Below, piece by piece: positions 1 to 8,679 of a DNA stretch of 64,000 nucleotides. This DNA comes from Reyranella sp. CPCC 100927 (GTDB taxonomy: Bacteria; Pseudomonadota; Alphaproteobacteria; Reyranellales; Reyranellaceae), in contig NZ_VOHA01000005.1 of assembly GCF_007859315.1 (NCBI RefSeq), forward strand, positions 310,001 through 374,000, read 5' to 3'. Position numbers and translations under genes: made by a program. The notes under the pieces are model-generated. The model worked only from the letters and a program-made list of their open reading frames with translations. It ran no database searches and had not been told where the DNA came from. Within the stretch, counting starts at the first letter, position 1, and every line of letters begins with the position of its first letter.

Positions 1-20
1 GAAATCAAGCGCAGCACCGT

Positions 21-593
21 ATGAAGGGGACAGGTGTGGACAATCGGGTCCGGGGAGAAGAGTGGACAACGCTAATGCGTGCTGCGCTTGCGGGCGATGC
101 TGACGCCTACCGGCAGTTTCTGATCTCCGTCACGCCCTACGTGCGCGCGGTGGCGCGCCATCGGTGCCGAATCATGGGTGCCCCCGACAGCGAAGCCGAG
201 GACGTCGTTCAGGAAGTTCTCCTTGCCGTCCACCTCAAGCGCGACACCTGGGATCAGTCGCGGCCCATCGGGCCTTGGATTGTCGCGATTGTTCGCAACA
301 AGCTCATCGATGCGCTGCGCCGGCGCCCGCGACAGGCCAGCATTCCAATCGACGATGTCATGGACACGCTGGCGCAGGGCGAGCCTGAGACAGACCTGTC
401 GGCGCACGAAATCGACGTCCTCGTGGGACAACTGAAGACCCAACAGCAGGCCATCGTGCGATCCATATCGATCAACGGCGCCAGCGTCCGCCAGACCGCG
501 GACCGGTTCCACATGAGCGAAGGTGCGGTACGTGTCGCCCTGCATCGGGCCTTGAAGACGCTGGCCGATCTCTATCGAAAGCGCACACTGTGA
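21..593 (+). CDS. ECF-type RNA polymerase sigma factor
   Basis: Group 4 sigma factor of 190 aa, expected to direct core RNA polymerase to a small stress regulon. Region 2 spans about residues 22-105, including DVVQEVLLAVH (61-71) and a WIVAIVRNKLID helix (86-97). Region 4 spans about 130-185, with a helix-turn-helix at 154-181. There is no extra regulatory domain. Its stop overlaps the GTG of the next gene by 4 bp (GTGA), so the two are probably translationally coupled and the NrsF-like protein is its anti-sigma factor. ATG at 21 is used here; GTG at 36, preceded by AAGGGGA, is a good alternative. The promoter is mostly outside the window. Confidence 0.9.
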   Translation: MKGTGVDNRVRGEEWTTLMRAALAGDADAYRQFLISVTPYVRAVARHRCRIMGAPDSEAEDVVQEVLLAVHLKRDTWDQSRPIGPWIVAIVRNKLIDALRRRPRQASIPIDDVMDTLAQGEPETDLSAHEIDVLVGQLKTQQQAIVRSISINGASVRQTADRFHMSEGAVRVALHRALKTLADLYRKRTL

Positions 594-1225
594 AGACTCA
601 CGATCTCATCGAGCTGCTCGCGCAAGACGCGCCGCCGCGCAAGGACTTCGGGGCAGTCTTCGCGACTGCCGTCGCCCTCGCGGTCATCGCCGCAGGCGCG
701 GTCTTTTTCGCCGGCATCGGATTTCGGCCCGACATCGCCCAAGCTGCTGAGACGGTGCGGTTCCTGTTCAAGTTCGTCGTGACGGTGTCGCTTGCCGTGA
801 GCGCAACGGTGGCCGTTCTCCGCCTCAGCCGCCCCGGTGTTGCGATGGGCGGCTGGAGTGTTGCGCTGGCGGCCGTCCCGGTATTGCTGGGCGGCGCCGT
901 CGTCGCCGAATTGTTCGCCGTGCCCCGGGACGGGTGGATGACGCAGCTTGTCGGGCAGAACATGCGGTTCTGCCTGACGCTGATTCCGTTGATGGCGATC
1001 GGACCCCTCGCCTGCCTGATCGTCGCCTTGCGCCGGGGCGCGCCGGCCCGGCCGGGCCTCGCCGGGGCGCTTGCCGGTTTGGCCGCCGGCGGCATTGCCG
1101 CGACGTTCTACGCCTCGAATTGCACCGACGACAGCCCGCTGTTCGTTGCCGCCTGGTATCCCTTGGCGATCCTGGCAGTCACAGCCGTCGGTTTCATCTC
1201 AGGCCGCCTGTTCCTGAGGTGGTAA
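590..1225 (+). CDS. nrsF: NrsF family (DUF1109) membrane anti-sigma factor
   Basis: Integral membrane protein of 211 aa with about six hydrophobic segments (roughly 23-44, 57-78, 89-110, 125-147, 156-173, 188-208) and a short cytoplasmic N terminus. The family holds an ECF sigma factor at the inner membrane. Cys128 and Cys178 are 50 residues apart, and the second lies in the family signature NCTDDSP before a WYP motif. In Caulobacter NrsF two conserved cysteines with this arrangement are known to be needed for the response to heavy metals. The GTG start overlaps the sigma-factor stop (GTGA at 590-593). The gene ends facing mfd. Family assignment is secure; the inducing signal is inferred from the family only. 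Confidence 0.88.
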   Translation: MKTHDLIELLAQDAPPRKDFGAVFATAVALAVIAAGAVFFAGIGFRPDIAQAAETVRFLFKFVVTVSLAVSATVAVLRLSRPGVAMGGWSVALAAVPVLLGGAVVAELFAVPRDGWMTQLVGQNMRFCLTLIPLMAIGPLACLIVALRRGAPARPGLAGALAGLAAGGIAATFYASNCTDDSPLFVAAWYPLAILAVTAVGFISGRLFLRW

Positions 1226-1227
1226 TC

Positions 1228-1257
1228 AGCATGGCTTCCCGCCGGGAAGCCTATGCT
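1228..1257. terminator. Hairpin between convergent nrsF and mfd
   Basis: Stem GGCTTCC/GGAAGCC (1233-1239 with 1245-1251) extended by AGCAT/ATGCT (1228-1232 with 1253-1257, one bulged base). It lies between two genes that end towards each other and overlaps the mfd stop codon. There is no clear T run on either side, so it may be a bidirectional terminator or only a 3' stabilising hairpin. Confidence 0.45.
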
Positions 1258-4200
1258 GCAAGCTTGGCCAACTCGCCGACGATGGTCTTCACACCCGCCA
1301 GGCGTTTGCGGTCGTCCTCCCAGGCACGCAGCAGCACCAGCTTCTGGTCGGGCCTGACCTTCACCACGGGTGCGCGGCGCTGGATGTAGTCGATCAGGCG
1401 GTCGGGCCGGGCGAACTTGTTGTCGCGCAGCGCAAAGACAATGCCCTTGGGGCCGGCGTCGATCTTCTCGACCCCTGCCGAGCGGCACAACAGCTTGAGT
1501 TCGACGGTGCGCAGCAGGTTCTCGACTTCGGCCGGAATCGGGCCGAAGCGGTCGACCAGTTCGGCCGCCAGAGAATCGATCTCGGCGCTGTCGCGGATAT
1601 TGCCGATCCGCCGGTACGCCGCCAGTCGCACGCCGAGATCGGCGACATACTCTTCGGGGATCAGCACCGGCAGGCCGAGGTTGATCTGCGGCGACCAGTC
1701 GGCAGCCTGTCGCGCGGCCTCGCGGGCCTGACCACGCGCGGCTTCCACCGCCTCCTCCAGCAGCTGCTGGTAGAGCTCGATGCCGACCTCGCGAATGTGG
1801 CCGGACTGCTCGTCGCCCAGCAGGTTGCCGGCGCCACGGATGTCGAGGTCGTGGCTGGCGAGCTGGAAGCCGGCGCCCAGGGTATCGAGCGTCTGCATCA
1901 CCTCCAGCCGCTTCGATGCCGCCTCGTTCAGGGCCCGGTTGGGCGGCACCGTGAGATAGCAATAGGCGCGCACCTTGGCGCGCCCGACGCGGCCGCGCAG
2001 CTGGTAAAGCTGCGCCAGGCCGAACATGTCGGCACGGTGGATGATCAGCGTGTTGGCGTTGCGGATATCAAGCCCGCTCTCGACGATGTTGGTCGACAAC
2101 AGCATGTCGTACTTGCCGTCGACGAAGGCCTGCATCGTATCTTCAAGAGTCGCCGGCGCCAGGCGCCCGTGCGCCATGGCGAATTTGATCTCCGGCACCA
2201 GCTCGCGCAGATTGGCGGCCACGCCGTCGAGATCCTCGATGCGCGGGCAGACATAGAAACTCTGGCCGCCGCGATACTGCTCGCGCAACAGCGCCTCGCG
2301 GATCGCCACCGGATCGACCTCGGTCACGAAAGTGCGCACCGCCAGGCGGTCAACCGGCGGCGTCGCGATCAGGCTCATATCGCGTACACCGGTCAGCGCC
2401 AGCTGCAAGGTGCGCGGAATCGGCGTGGCGGTCAGCGTCAGCACATGCACGTCGGCGCGCAGCTCCTTGAGCCGTTCCTTGTGCGCAACGCCGAAGTGCT
2501 GCTCCTCGTCGACGATCAAGAGGCCGAGATCGGTGAACTCGATGCTCTTGCCCAACAGCGCGTGCGTACCGACCACGATGTCGATAGTACCGGCTTTCAG
2601 CGCCTTCTTGGTTTCGGCGGCCTCCTTGGCCGGCACCAGGCGCGACAAACGCCCGATGCGCACCGGCAGGCCGGCAAAGCGCTCCACGAATGTGCGATGG
2701 TGCTGGCGCGCCAGAAGCGTGGTCGGTACCACGACCGCCACCTGCTTGCCGGTCATGGCGGCGACGAACGCAGCGCGCAAGGCCACCTCGGTCTTGCCGA
2801 AGCCGACATCGCCGCACACCAGCCGATCCATCGGCTTGCCGGACGCGAGGTCCTCCAGCACGTCGGTGATGGCGCCGAGCTGGTCGTCGGTCTCGTCGTA
2901 GGGGAAGCGGGCGCAGAACTCGTCGAACAGGCCGTCCGGCGGCGTCATCAGGTCGCCACGCTTGAGCGCCCGCTCGGCCGCGATCTTGATCAGCTTGTCC
3001 GCCATGTCGCGGATGCGCTGCTTCAGGCGCGCCGAGCGAGTCTGCCAGCCGGCACCGCCCAGGCGATCCAGCGCCACCGGCCCCTCGGACGCACCATAGC
3101 GGCTCAGCACGTCGATGTTCTCGACCGGCACGAACAGCTTGTCGCCGCCGTCATAGACCAGCCGCAGGCAATCGTGTTTGGCGCCACCGACCTCGAGCGC
3201 CACCAGACCCTCGTAACGGCCGATACCGTGCTCGCGGTGCACGATCAGATCGCCGTCGGCCAATGCCGACGCCTCGGCGATGAAACGCTCCGACGGACGG
3301 CGCTTGGGCTTGGGCCGGGTCAGCCGGTCGCCGAGAATATCCTCCTCGCCGATGACCTCGAGATCGCCCAGCACGAAGCCGTTCTCGACCGGCAGCACTG
3401 CCATGCCGACGGCACCGGCCGGCAGGGCTTGCGCCGTGCGGAAGTCGGGTATCGCCGTCGGTGCCGCAACGCCGTGATCGCGCAACAATGTCCGCAGGCG
3501 CTCGACCGAGCCCTCGCTGAAACCCGCCACCACGACACGGCGCCGGGCCGCGTGCGCGTCGGCGATGTGCTTGCCGACGGTGTCGAACAGGTTGACGTTC
3601 TGGGCCTTGCGCGCCGCCGCGAAGCCTTCGTGGCGCCGGCCCGCAAGATCGATGGTCTTCCCCTCCCCGTCCGCCTGGGTCGCATCGAAGCTCGACAATT
3701 CAACCGTCGTACGATCGGCGAGCCGCTGGCGCCATTCCTTGACGTCCAGGTAGAGCCGCGCCGGCGGCACCGGCCGATAGTCGGCAGCGCCGGCGAACCC
3801 GCCCTTCGCGCCCTTGGCGTCCATCGACTGGCGCGCCTGGTAATAGTCGTTGATCAGCTCCAGGCGCGCATCACGCGCCTCGTCGGCTTGCTGGTCGAGG
3901 CTCACCAGCGCATCGGGCATGTAGTCGAAGAAGGTGTCGAGCCCATCGTGGAACAACGGCAGCCAATGTTCCATGCCGGCGTGTCGCTGGCCCGCCGATA
4001 CGGCTTCATAAAGCGTGTCGTGGCCCGCCACGTTGCCGAAAAGCTCGCGATAGCCGGCGCGGAAGCGTTCGATCGACTGCGGCGTCAGCACGATCTCGCT
4101 TACCGGCTTCAGCACGATCCCGTCGCGTGTGCCGGTCGAGCGCTGTGACATCGGATCGAAGATGCGGATCGCCTCCAGCGTATCGCCGAACAGGTCCAGC

Positions 4201-4763
4201 CGCAAAGGCTCGCCGGCGCCGGGCGGAAACAGGTCGACCAGGCCACCGCGCACGGCATATTCACCCGGTTCCATCACCGTCTCGCCGCGACCGTAGCCGT
4301 TGTCGGCCAGGAAGCGCTGCAGAGCGTCGAGATCAATGGCGGCCCCGACTTTCAGCATGAAGCCGATGTCGGCATAGCCCTTGCGCCGCGGCACGCGTTG
4401 CAGCAGGGCACCGACGGACGCCAGTACGATACGCGCCGGGGTACCAGCCGGTTTTTCGGTTGCCAACCGCGTCAGCGTATTGAGCCGTTCGCCGACGATA
4501 TCCGGGTGCGGCGACTGGCGGTCGTAGGGCAGGCAATCCCAGGCGGGGAAGATCAGCACCGTCCGCTCAGGCGCGAAAAAGCGCAGCGCCTCCTCCAGCC
4601 GCTCCAGGCGGTGGCCGTCGCGCACGACATGCAGGATGTCCTGTCCGCCCGAACCACGGGCCAGTTCAGCGAGCACCAGCGCATCGGCGCCCTCGGGCGT
4701 GCCGTACAGCGTCCAATGCGCGCGCCTGCTGTGGACGCGGGCGATCGTGTCGGCGAGCCTCAT
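1251..4763 (-). CDS. mfd: Transcription-repair coupling factor Mfd
   Basis: Full-length Mfd, 1170 aa. It removes RNA polymerase stalled at DNA lesions and recruits UvrA. Layout: N-terminal UvrB-homology region (about 1-330), RNA polymerase interaction domain near 470-550 (HREHGIGRYEG), then a RecG-like translocase with Walker A GDVGFGKTE near residue 650, DEEQ near 750, TLTATPIPRT just after, and a C-terminal TRCF domain. The ATG at 4763 has GAGG about 8 nt upstream. sdhE lies upstream on the same strand and recG beyond it on the other strand, the usual alphaproteobacterial arrangement. A structured repeat begins 17 bp upstream of the start codon, so transcription may come from the sdhE promoter. 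Confidence 0.98.
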   Translation of the reverse strand: MRLADTIARVHSRRAHWTLYGTPEGADALVLAELARGSGGQDILHVVRDGHRLERLEEALRFFAPERTVLIFPAWDCLPYDRQSPHPDIVGERLNTLTRLATEKPAGTPARIVLASVGALLQRVPRRKGYADIGFMLKVGAAIDLDALQRFLADNGYGRGETVMEPGEYAVRGGLVDLFPPGAGEPLRLDLFGDTLEAIRIFDPMSQRSTGTRDGIVLKPVSEIVLTPQSIERFRAGYRELFGNVAGHDTLYEAVSAGQRHAGMEHWLPLFHDGLDTFFDYMPDALVSLDQQADEARDARLELINDYYQARQSMDAKGAKGGFAGAADYRPVPPARLYLDVKEWRQRLADRTTVELSSFDATQADGEGKTIDLAGRRHEGFAAARKAQNVNLFDTVGKHIADAHAARRRVVVAGFSEGSVERLRTLLRDHGVAAPTAIPDFRTAQALPAGAVGMAVLPVENGFVLGDLEVIGEEDILGDRLTRPKPKRRPSERFIAEASALADGDLIVHREHGIGRYEGLVALEVGGAKHDCLRLVYDGGDKLFVPVENIDVLSRYGASEGPVALDRLGGAGWQTRSARLKQRIRDMADKLIKIAAERALKRGDLMTPPDGLFDEFCARFPYDETDDQLGAITDVLEDLASGKPMDRLVCGDVGFGKTEVALRAAFVAAMTGKQVAVVVPTTLLARQHHRTFVERFAGLPVRIGRLSRLVPAKEAAETKKALKAGTIDIVVGTHALLGKSIEFTDLGLLIVDEEQHFGVAHKERLKELRADVHVLTLTATPIPRTLQLALTGVRDMSLIATPPVDRLAVRTFVTEVDPVAIREALLREQYRGGQSFYVCPRIEDLDGVAANLRELVPEIKFAMAHGRLAPATLEDTMQAFVDGKYDMLLSTNIVESGLDIRNANTLIIHRADMFGLAQLYQLRGRVGRAKVRAYCYLTVPPNRALNEAASKRLEVMQTLDTLGAGFQLASHDLDIRGAGNLLGDEQSGHIREVGIELYQQLLEEAVEAARGQAREAARQAADWSPQINLGLPVLIPEEYVADLGVRLAAYRRIGNIRDSAEIDSLAAELVDRFGPIPAEVENLLRTVELKLLCRSAGVEKIDAGPKGIVFALRDNKFARPDRLIDYIQRRAPVVKVRPDQKLVLLRAWEDDRKRLAGVKTIVGELAKLAA

Positions 4764-4780
4764 GGCCGCGCCTCATATCC

Positions 4781-4895
4781 CCTCCCCCCTTGTGGGGGAG
4801 GGTTAGGGAGGGGGGCCTCCACGCACACCGCCTCGTGTGTGCCCCCCCCACCCGTCGGCGCTGCGCGCCGCCGACCTCCCCCACAAGGGGGGAGG
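4781..4895. repeat. Multi-hairpin inverted-repeat element in the mfd 5' region
   Basis: A perfect 21-bp inverted repeat (4781-4801 with 4875-4895, CCTCCCCCCTTGTGGGGGAG then G) encloses 73 bp that itself contains two further hairpins: CACAC/GTGTG near 4824-4840 and GTCGGCG/CGCCGAC near 4854-4875. It fills most of the sdhE-mfd gap. It looks like a mobile non-coding palindromic element. A similarly built element is at 62721-62820. Confidence 0.75.
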
Positions 4896-4932
4896 TGGAG
4901 AAGGCCGCGGTCAATATTCGCGACAACACCCA

Positions 4933-5208
4933 TCAAAATTGCACCCTGAATGCCAGCACCATGCGCAGCACCGGCGTATCTTTTTCCGGTGGCACGGCGG
5001 CCTTGCCGGCGGCCCAGTCGAAAATGTCGTTGTCGCTCTCTGCCAGGAGCGCCTCGTAATGGTCGAGTTGGGTGGCATCGAACGTCATCACATGGGCCCG
5101 GGCGAACTGGCCGAGCAGGATGTCGTTCTCCTTGTTGCCGCGATGCTCGCTGCGATAGAGCAGCCGCCGGCGGCGCACATCGAGCGGATTGTCGGAACCG
5201 GACGCCAT
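4933..5208 (-). CDS. sdhE: FAD assembly factor SdhE (DUF339)
   Basis: Small soluble protein, 91 aa, that promotes covalent attachment of FAD to the succinate dehydrogenase flavoprotein subunit. The family hallmark R-G-x-x-E is at residues 23-27 (RGNKE), followed by NDILLGQFA and an FDWAAG segment. The reading frame stays open further upstream, but family length and the conserved RRRRLLYRSEHRG start region place the initiator at the ATG at 5208. It is divergent from recG with a 166-bp gap and sits upstream of mfd on the same strand, a linkage common in Alphaproteobacteria. Confidence 0.93.
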   Translation of the reverse strand: MASGSDNPLDVRRRRLLYRSEHRGNKENDILLGQFARAHVMTFDATQLDHYEALLAESDNDIFDWAAGKAAVPPEKDTPVLRMVLAFRVQF

Positions 5209-5374
5209 GTCATCCTCAGCCGAATCGGCACCCTCCCGCCGGGCCGGGAGGATATCCCCCAAGGCCGGGCTGGGATCGCGCAAGGGCTGCGGTATAAAGG
5301 ACCGACGCGGCGCTGTCAGCAGGCGAAAGCGTCGCTCTTTCAACAGCTTGGAATGGCAAGCGAAACACCGACCG

Positions 5375-7456
5375 ATGCGCCCGGAGATCCTGAACAAGCT
5401 GTTTGCGACCGTAACGTCGTTGCCCGGCATCGGCGACAAGCTGGGCCGGCTGGTCGCCAAACTGACCGGCGAGCACGTCGTGGACCTGCTGTGGCATTTG
5501 CCCTACGGCGTGATCGACCGGCGCTATTCCCCCAAGGTCGCCGAAGCCGGGCCGGGATCGGTGGCCACGATCACGCTCACCGTCACGGAACATCAGGCGC
5601 CGCGCACACCACGCCAACCCTATCGCGTGTGGTGTGAGGACGAGACCGGCAGCCTGTCGCTGGTGTTCTTCCACGCGCGCGTGGCCTGGGTGCAGGGCCT
5701 GCTGCCGATCGGCGAGCAACGTGTGGTGAGCGGCCGCATCGAGATGTACAACGGCCAGCCCCAGATCACCCATCCCGACCACATCGTGACGCTGGCCGAG
5801 CGCGAGAAATTGGCGCGTGTCGAGCCGGTCTATGGGTTGACCGGCGGCCTGACGGCGAAACCCTTGGCCAAGGCCATCGAGGCAGCGCTGGAGCGCGCGC
5901 CGGCGCTGCCGGAATGGCTCGACCCGGCATGGCAGAAGCGCCAGGGCTGGACGGACTGGCTCACGGCGCTGAAGGCAGTCCATCACCCGCAGACCGAGGC
6001 GGACCTCGACAAGTCATCGCCGGCGCGCCAGCGACTGGCGTTCGATGAACTGCTGGCAAGCCAACTGGCGATCACCCTGGTGCGCAACCACACGCGCACC
6101 GCGGCCGGCCGATCGGTCAAGGGCGACGGGCGCCTGCGCGTCAAGGTGATGGCCGCCCTGCCCTTCAAGCTGACCGCAAGCCAGGATGCGGCGGTGCGCG
6201 AGATCATTGCTGACATGGCCGCGCCGCAGCGCATGGCGCGCCTGCTGCAGGGCGATGTCGGCAGCGGCAAAACGGTCGTGGCCTTGATGTCGATGCTCAA
6301 CGCCGTCGAGGCTGGCGCGCAGGCGGCGCTGATGGCGCCCACCGAACTGCTGGCGCGGCAGCATCACGCCACCATGGCGCCGCTGGCGGCGTCGGCCGGC
6401 GTGCAACTCGCTCTGCTCACCGGGCGCGACACCGCCAAACGCAAGCGCGAGCTGCTGGCCGGCCTGGAAAACGGCAGCATCGATCTTGTGGTGGGCACGC
6501 ATGCGCTGGTGCAGGACGACGTGGCATTTCGAGATCTGGCTTTGACAGTGATCGACGAGCAGCATCGCTTCGGCGTCGAGCAGCGCCTGGCCCTGGCCGC
6601 CAAGGGTGTGGCTGTCGACCTGCTGGCGATGACGGCAACACCGATCCCGCGAACCCTGATGCTGGCGGCCTACGGCGATCTCGATACCTCGAAGCTGACC
6701 GAAAAGCCGGCCGGCCGTAAACCGATCGACACCCGCACGATTGCGCTCGATCGCCTGGGCGAGGTCGTGGCCGGCATCGGTCGCCGGCTGGCGGCTGGCG
6801 CGCGCGTCTATTGGGTCTGCCCGCTGATCGAGGAATCGGAAATCACGGACCTCGCCGCCGCCGAGGAGCGCCACGGCCAGCTGTCGCGGCAGTTCCCGGG
6901 CAAGGTGGCACTGATCCACGGACAGATGAAGTCGGCCGAGCGTGATGCGGCGATGGCCGCCTTCGTCGAGGGACGGGCCCAGATCCTGGTGGCCACCACC
7001 GTGATCGAGGTCGGTGTCGATGTGCCGGCGGCCACGGTCATGGTGATCGAGCACGCCGAACGCTTCGGCCTCGCCCAGCTGCATCAGCTGCGCGGTCGCG
7101 TCGGACGGGGCAATGAAGCCTCGACCTGCCTGCTGCTGTTTGGCGCGCCGCTGGGCGAAACGGCGCGCGCGCGGTTGGCGATCATGCGCGAGACCGAGGA
7201 CGGCTTTCGCATCGCCGAGGAGGACCTGAAGCTGCGCGGTGCCGGCGAACTGCTGGGAACGCGCCAGAGCGGCCTGCCCGAGATGCGGCTGGCCGACCTC
7301 GCGGTCCACGCTGAACTGTTGCAGGCCGCGCGCGACGATGCACGCCTGATCGTCGAACGCGATCCGACCCTGGCCTCGCCGCGCGGCGAAGCGCTGCGCA
7401 CCCTGCTCTACCTGTTCGCGCGCGACGCGGCGGTTCGCACCTTGCGTTCGGGCTGA
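5375..7456 (+). CDS. recG: ATP-dependent DNA helicase RecG
   Basis: Full-length RecG, 693 aa, a branch-migration helicase that regresses stalled forks and processes recombination intermediates. An N-terminal wedge/OB domain (about 1-230) precedes helicase motifs: GDVGSGKT (Walker A, near residue 297), a DEQHRFG Walker B box near 394, MTATPIPRT, and C-terminal HQLRGRVGRG. The ATG at 5375 was chosen because MRPEILNKLF begins the conserved N-terminal domain; upstream in-frame codons would add a basic low-complexity tail that overlaps sdhE antisense. The lipid kinase gene follows after 19 bp. Confidence 0.97.
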   Translation: MRPEILNKLFATVTSLPGIGDKLGRLVAKLTGEHVVDLLWHLPYGVIDRRYSPKVAEAGPGSVATITLTVTEHQAPRTPRQPYRVWCEDETGSLSLVFFHARVAWVQGLLPIGEQRVVSGRIEMYNGQPQITHPDHIVTLAEREKLARVEPVYGLTGGLTAKPLAKAIEAALERAPALPEWLDPAWQKRQGWTDWLTALKAVHHPQTEADLDKSSPARQRLAFDELLASQLAITLVRNHTRTAAGRSVKGDGRLRVKVMAALPFKLTASQDAAVREIIADMAAPQRMARLLQGDVGSGKTVVALMSMLNAVEAGAQAALMAPTELLARQHHATMAPLAASAGVQLALLTGRDTAKRKRELLAGLENGSIDLVVGTHALVQDDVAFRDLALTVIDEQHRFGVEQRLALAAKGVAVDLLAMTATPIPRTLMLAAYGDLDTSKLTEKPAGRKPIDTRTIALDRLGEVVAGIGRRLAAGARVYWVCPLIEESEITDLAAAEERHGQLSRQFPGKVALIHGQMKSAERDAAMAAFVEGRAQILVATTVIEVGVDVPAATVMVIEHAERFGLAQLHQLRGRVGRGNEASTCLLLFGAPLGETARARLAIMRETEDGFRIAEEDLKLRGAGELLGTRQSGLPEMRLADLAVHAELLQAARDDARLIVERDPTLASPRGEALRTLLYLFARDAAVRTLRSG

Positions 7457-7475
7457 CAACAAGGCAAAGCGCGCC

Positions 7476-8453
7476 ATGTCCGTCGCCCCGCCCGCGCCGC
7501 GCATCGGCGTGCTGATCAACCGCAGGAGTGGCCGCAATCGCGCCAGCCTTACCGACCTGCGGCATCTGATCGTGCAGTCGCCCGATGTCGTCGCGCAGGA
7601 AACCTTGGGGCAGGCAGAAGCGCTGGAAGCGCTGCGTGCCTTCAACGATCAGGGCATCGATATCCTGGCCATCGCCGGCGGCGACGGCACACTGCAGCAC
7701 GTTTTCAGCCTGATGCTCAACGAGCGGGTTTTCCCGACATTGCCGCTGCTGGCAGTGCTGCCCGGCGGCACCACCAACATGATCGGCTACGATATCGGCG
7801 CGGCGCGCAAACCGGCCAAGGAACTGGCGGCGCTGCTTGAACGTGCCCGCACCGGCCGCCTGGACGAAGCGCGCGTTCGGCGCCGGCTGATTGCGGTGCA
7901 CCGGTCCGGCATGGCGGCGCCGGCCTATGGCCTGTTCGGCGGCGGTGCCGGCGTATACCAGGGCACCATGATCAGCCGCCGGTCGGTCGATCGCGTCGGC
8001 ATGCGCGACGCGGCCGGACCGCTGGCCGGGCTGGTGAGCCTGCTGGGCCCATTGATGATCGGCCGCAACCCGATCAAGCCAGTCGCTGCGCGCATTACGC
8101 ACGACGATATTGCCGACGAACCGCGCGACTATATCGCCATCGTCGTGAGCACGATGGAACGTCTGATCCTGGGACTATCGCCATTCTGGGGTACGGGTTC
8201 TGGTGCCATCCGGCTCACCACCGTGGCCGCCAAGCCCCGGCGCTTCTCACGCGTCGTGCTGCCGGCATTGAATGGCCGGCCGACGGCCGATACGACACCG
8301 GCCAACGGCTATCGCAGCGTCAACGCCGATCACATCGAGATCGACATGACCGGCGGGTTCGTGCTCGACGGCGAAGTCCTGGAACTCGAGGCGGGCCAAC
8401 CGCTCAGGCTCGACGCCGGCCCCGAGGTCACATTCGTGCGCGGCGGCGATTAG
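7476..8453 (+). CDS. Diacylglycerol kinase family (YegS/DagK-like) lipid kinase
   Basis: Protein of 325 aa with a diacylglycerol kinase catalytic domain: GGDGT at residues 68-72 binds ATP and PGGTTNM at 96-102 is the second glycine-rich loop. The C-terminal half has the beta-sandwich fold with the terminal FVLDGE segment expected of the family. It likely phosphorylates a lipid or sphingoid substrate at the membrane, but the substrate cannot be read from sequence. It follows recG by 19 bp and may share its transcript. A perfect-stem intergenic repeat lies 24 bp after the stop. Confidence 0.88.
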   Translation: MSVAPPAPRIGVLINRRSGRNRASLTDLRHLIVQSPDVVAQETLGQAEALEALRAFNDQGIDILAIAGGDGTLQHVFSLMLNERVFPTLPLLAVLPGGTTNMIGYDIGAARKPAKELAALLERARTGRLDEARVRRRLIAVHRSGMAAPAYGLFGGGAGVYQGTMISRRSVDRVGMRDAAGPLAGLVSLLGPLMIGRNPIKPVAARITHDDIADEPRDYIAIVVSTMERLILGLSPFWGTGSGAIRLTTVAAKPRRFSRVVLPALNGRPTADTTPANGYRSVNADHIEIDMTGGFVLDGEVLELEAGQPLRLDAGPEVTFVRGGD

Positions 8454-8477
8454 TACTCACGCGTCCCTGATACAGCT

Positions 8478-8563
8478 GTCATCCCGAGCGCAGCGAGGGA
8501 TCTTCTGCAAGTGACGCACGGGTGCACCTGCATCGAAAGATCCCTCGCTGCGCTCGGGATGAC
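8478..8563. repeat. Dispersed palindromic element, family 1, copy A (intact)
   Basis: Perfect 27-bp inverted repeat (8478-8504 and 8537-8563; arm begins GTCATCCCGAGCGCAGCGAG) around a 32-bp centre. The centre (CTGCAAGTGACGCACGGGTG onward) is also present in reverse orientation in copy C at 42934. The arms would form a very stable hairpin downstream of the lipid kinase gene. Confidence 0.9.
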
Positions 8564-8679
8564 GATCCTGAGTCACACTCTAGCGATCGTCGGCACTAGA
8601 CGGACTTGCCTGCGTCGGGCGGCGGCGACAGAGTGTCGGCCGCCAAGGCACGATCCGCAAGACAGGAGCACGTAGGCCC

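Noticed and set aside
1797-4148. Long open frame (783 codons) opposite mfd
   Set aside because: It mirrors mfd codons in high-GC DNA, has no recognisable domain and is low complexity; mfd is certain.
6014-7645. Long open frame opposite recG (543 codons)
   Set aside because: Antisense to a certain gene, rich in His/Arg/Gln, no family signature.
8478-8563. CRISPR or insertion sequence
   Set aside because: The repeats are single inverted pairs spread over the window, without regular spacers and without a transposase.
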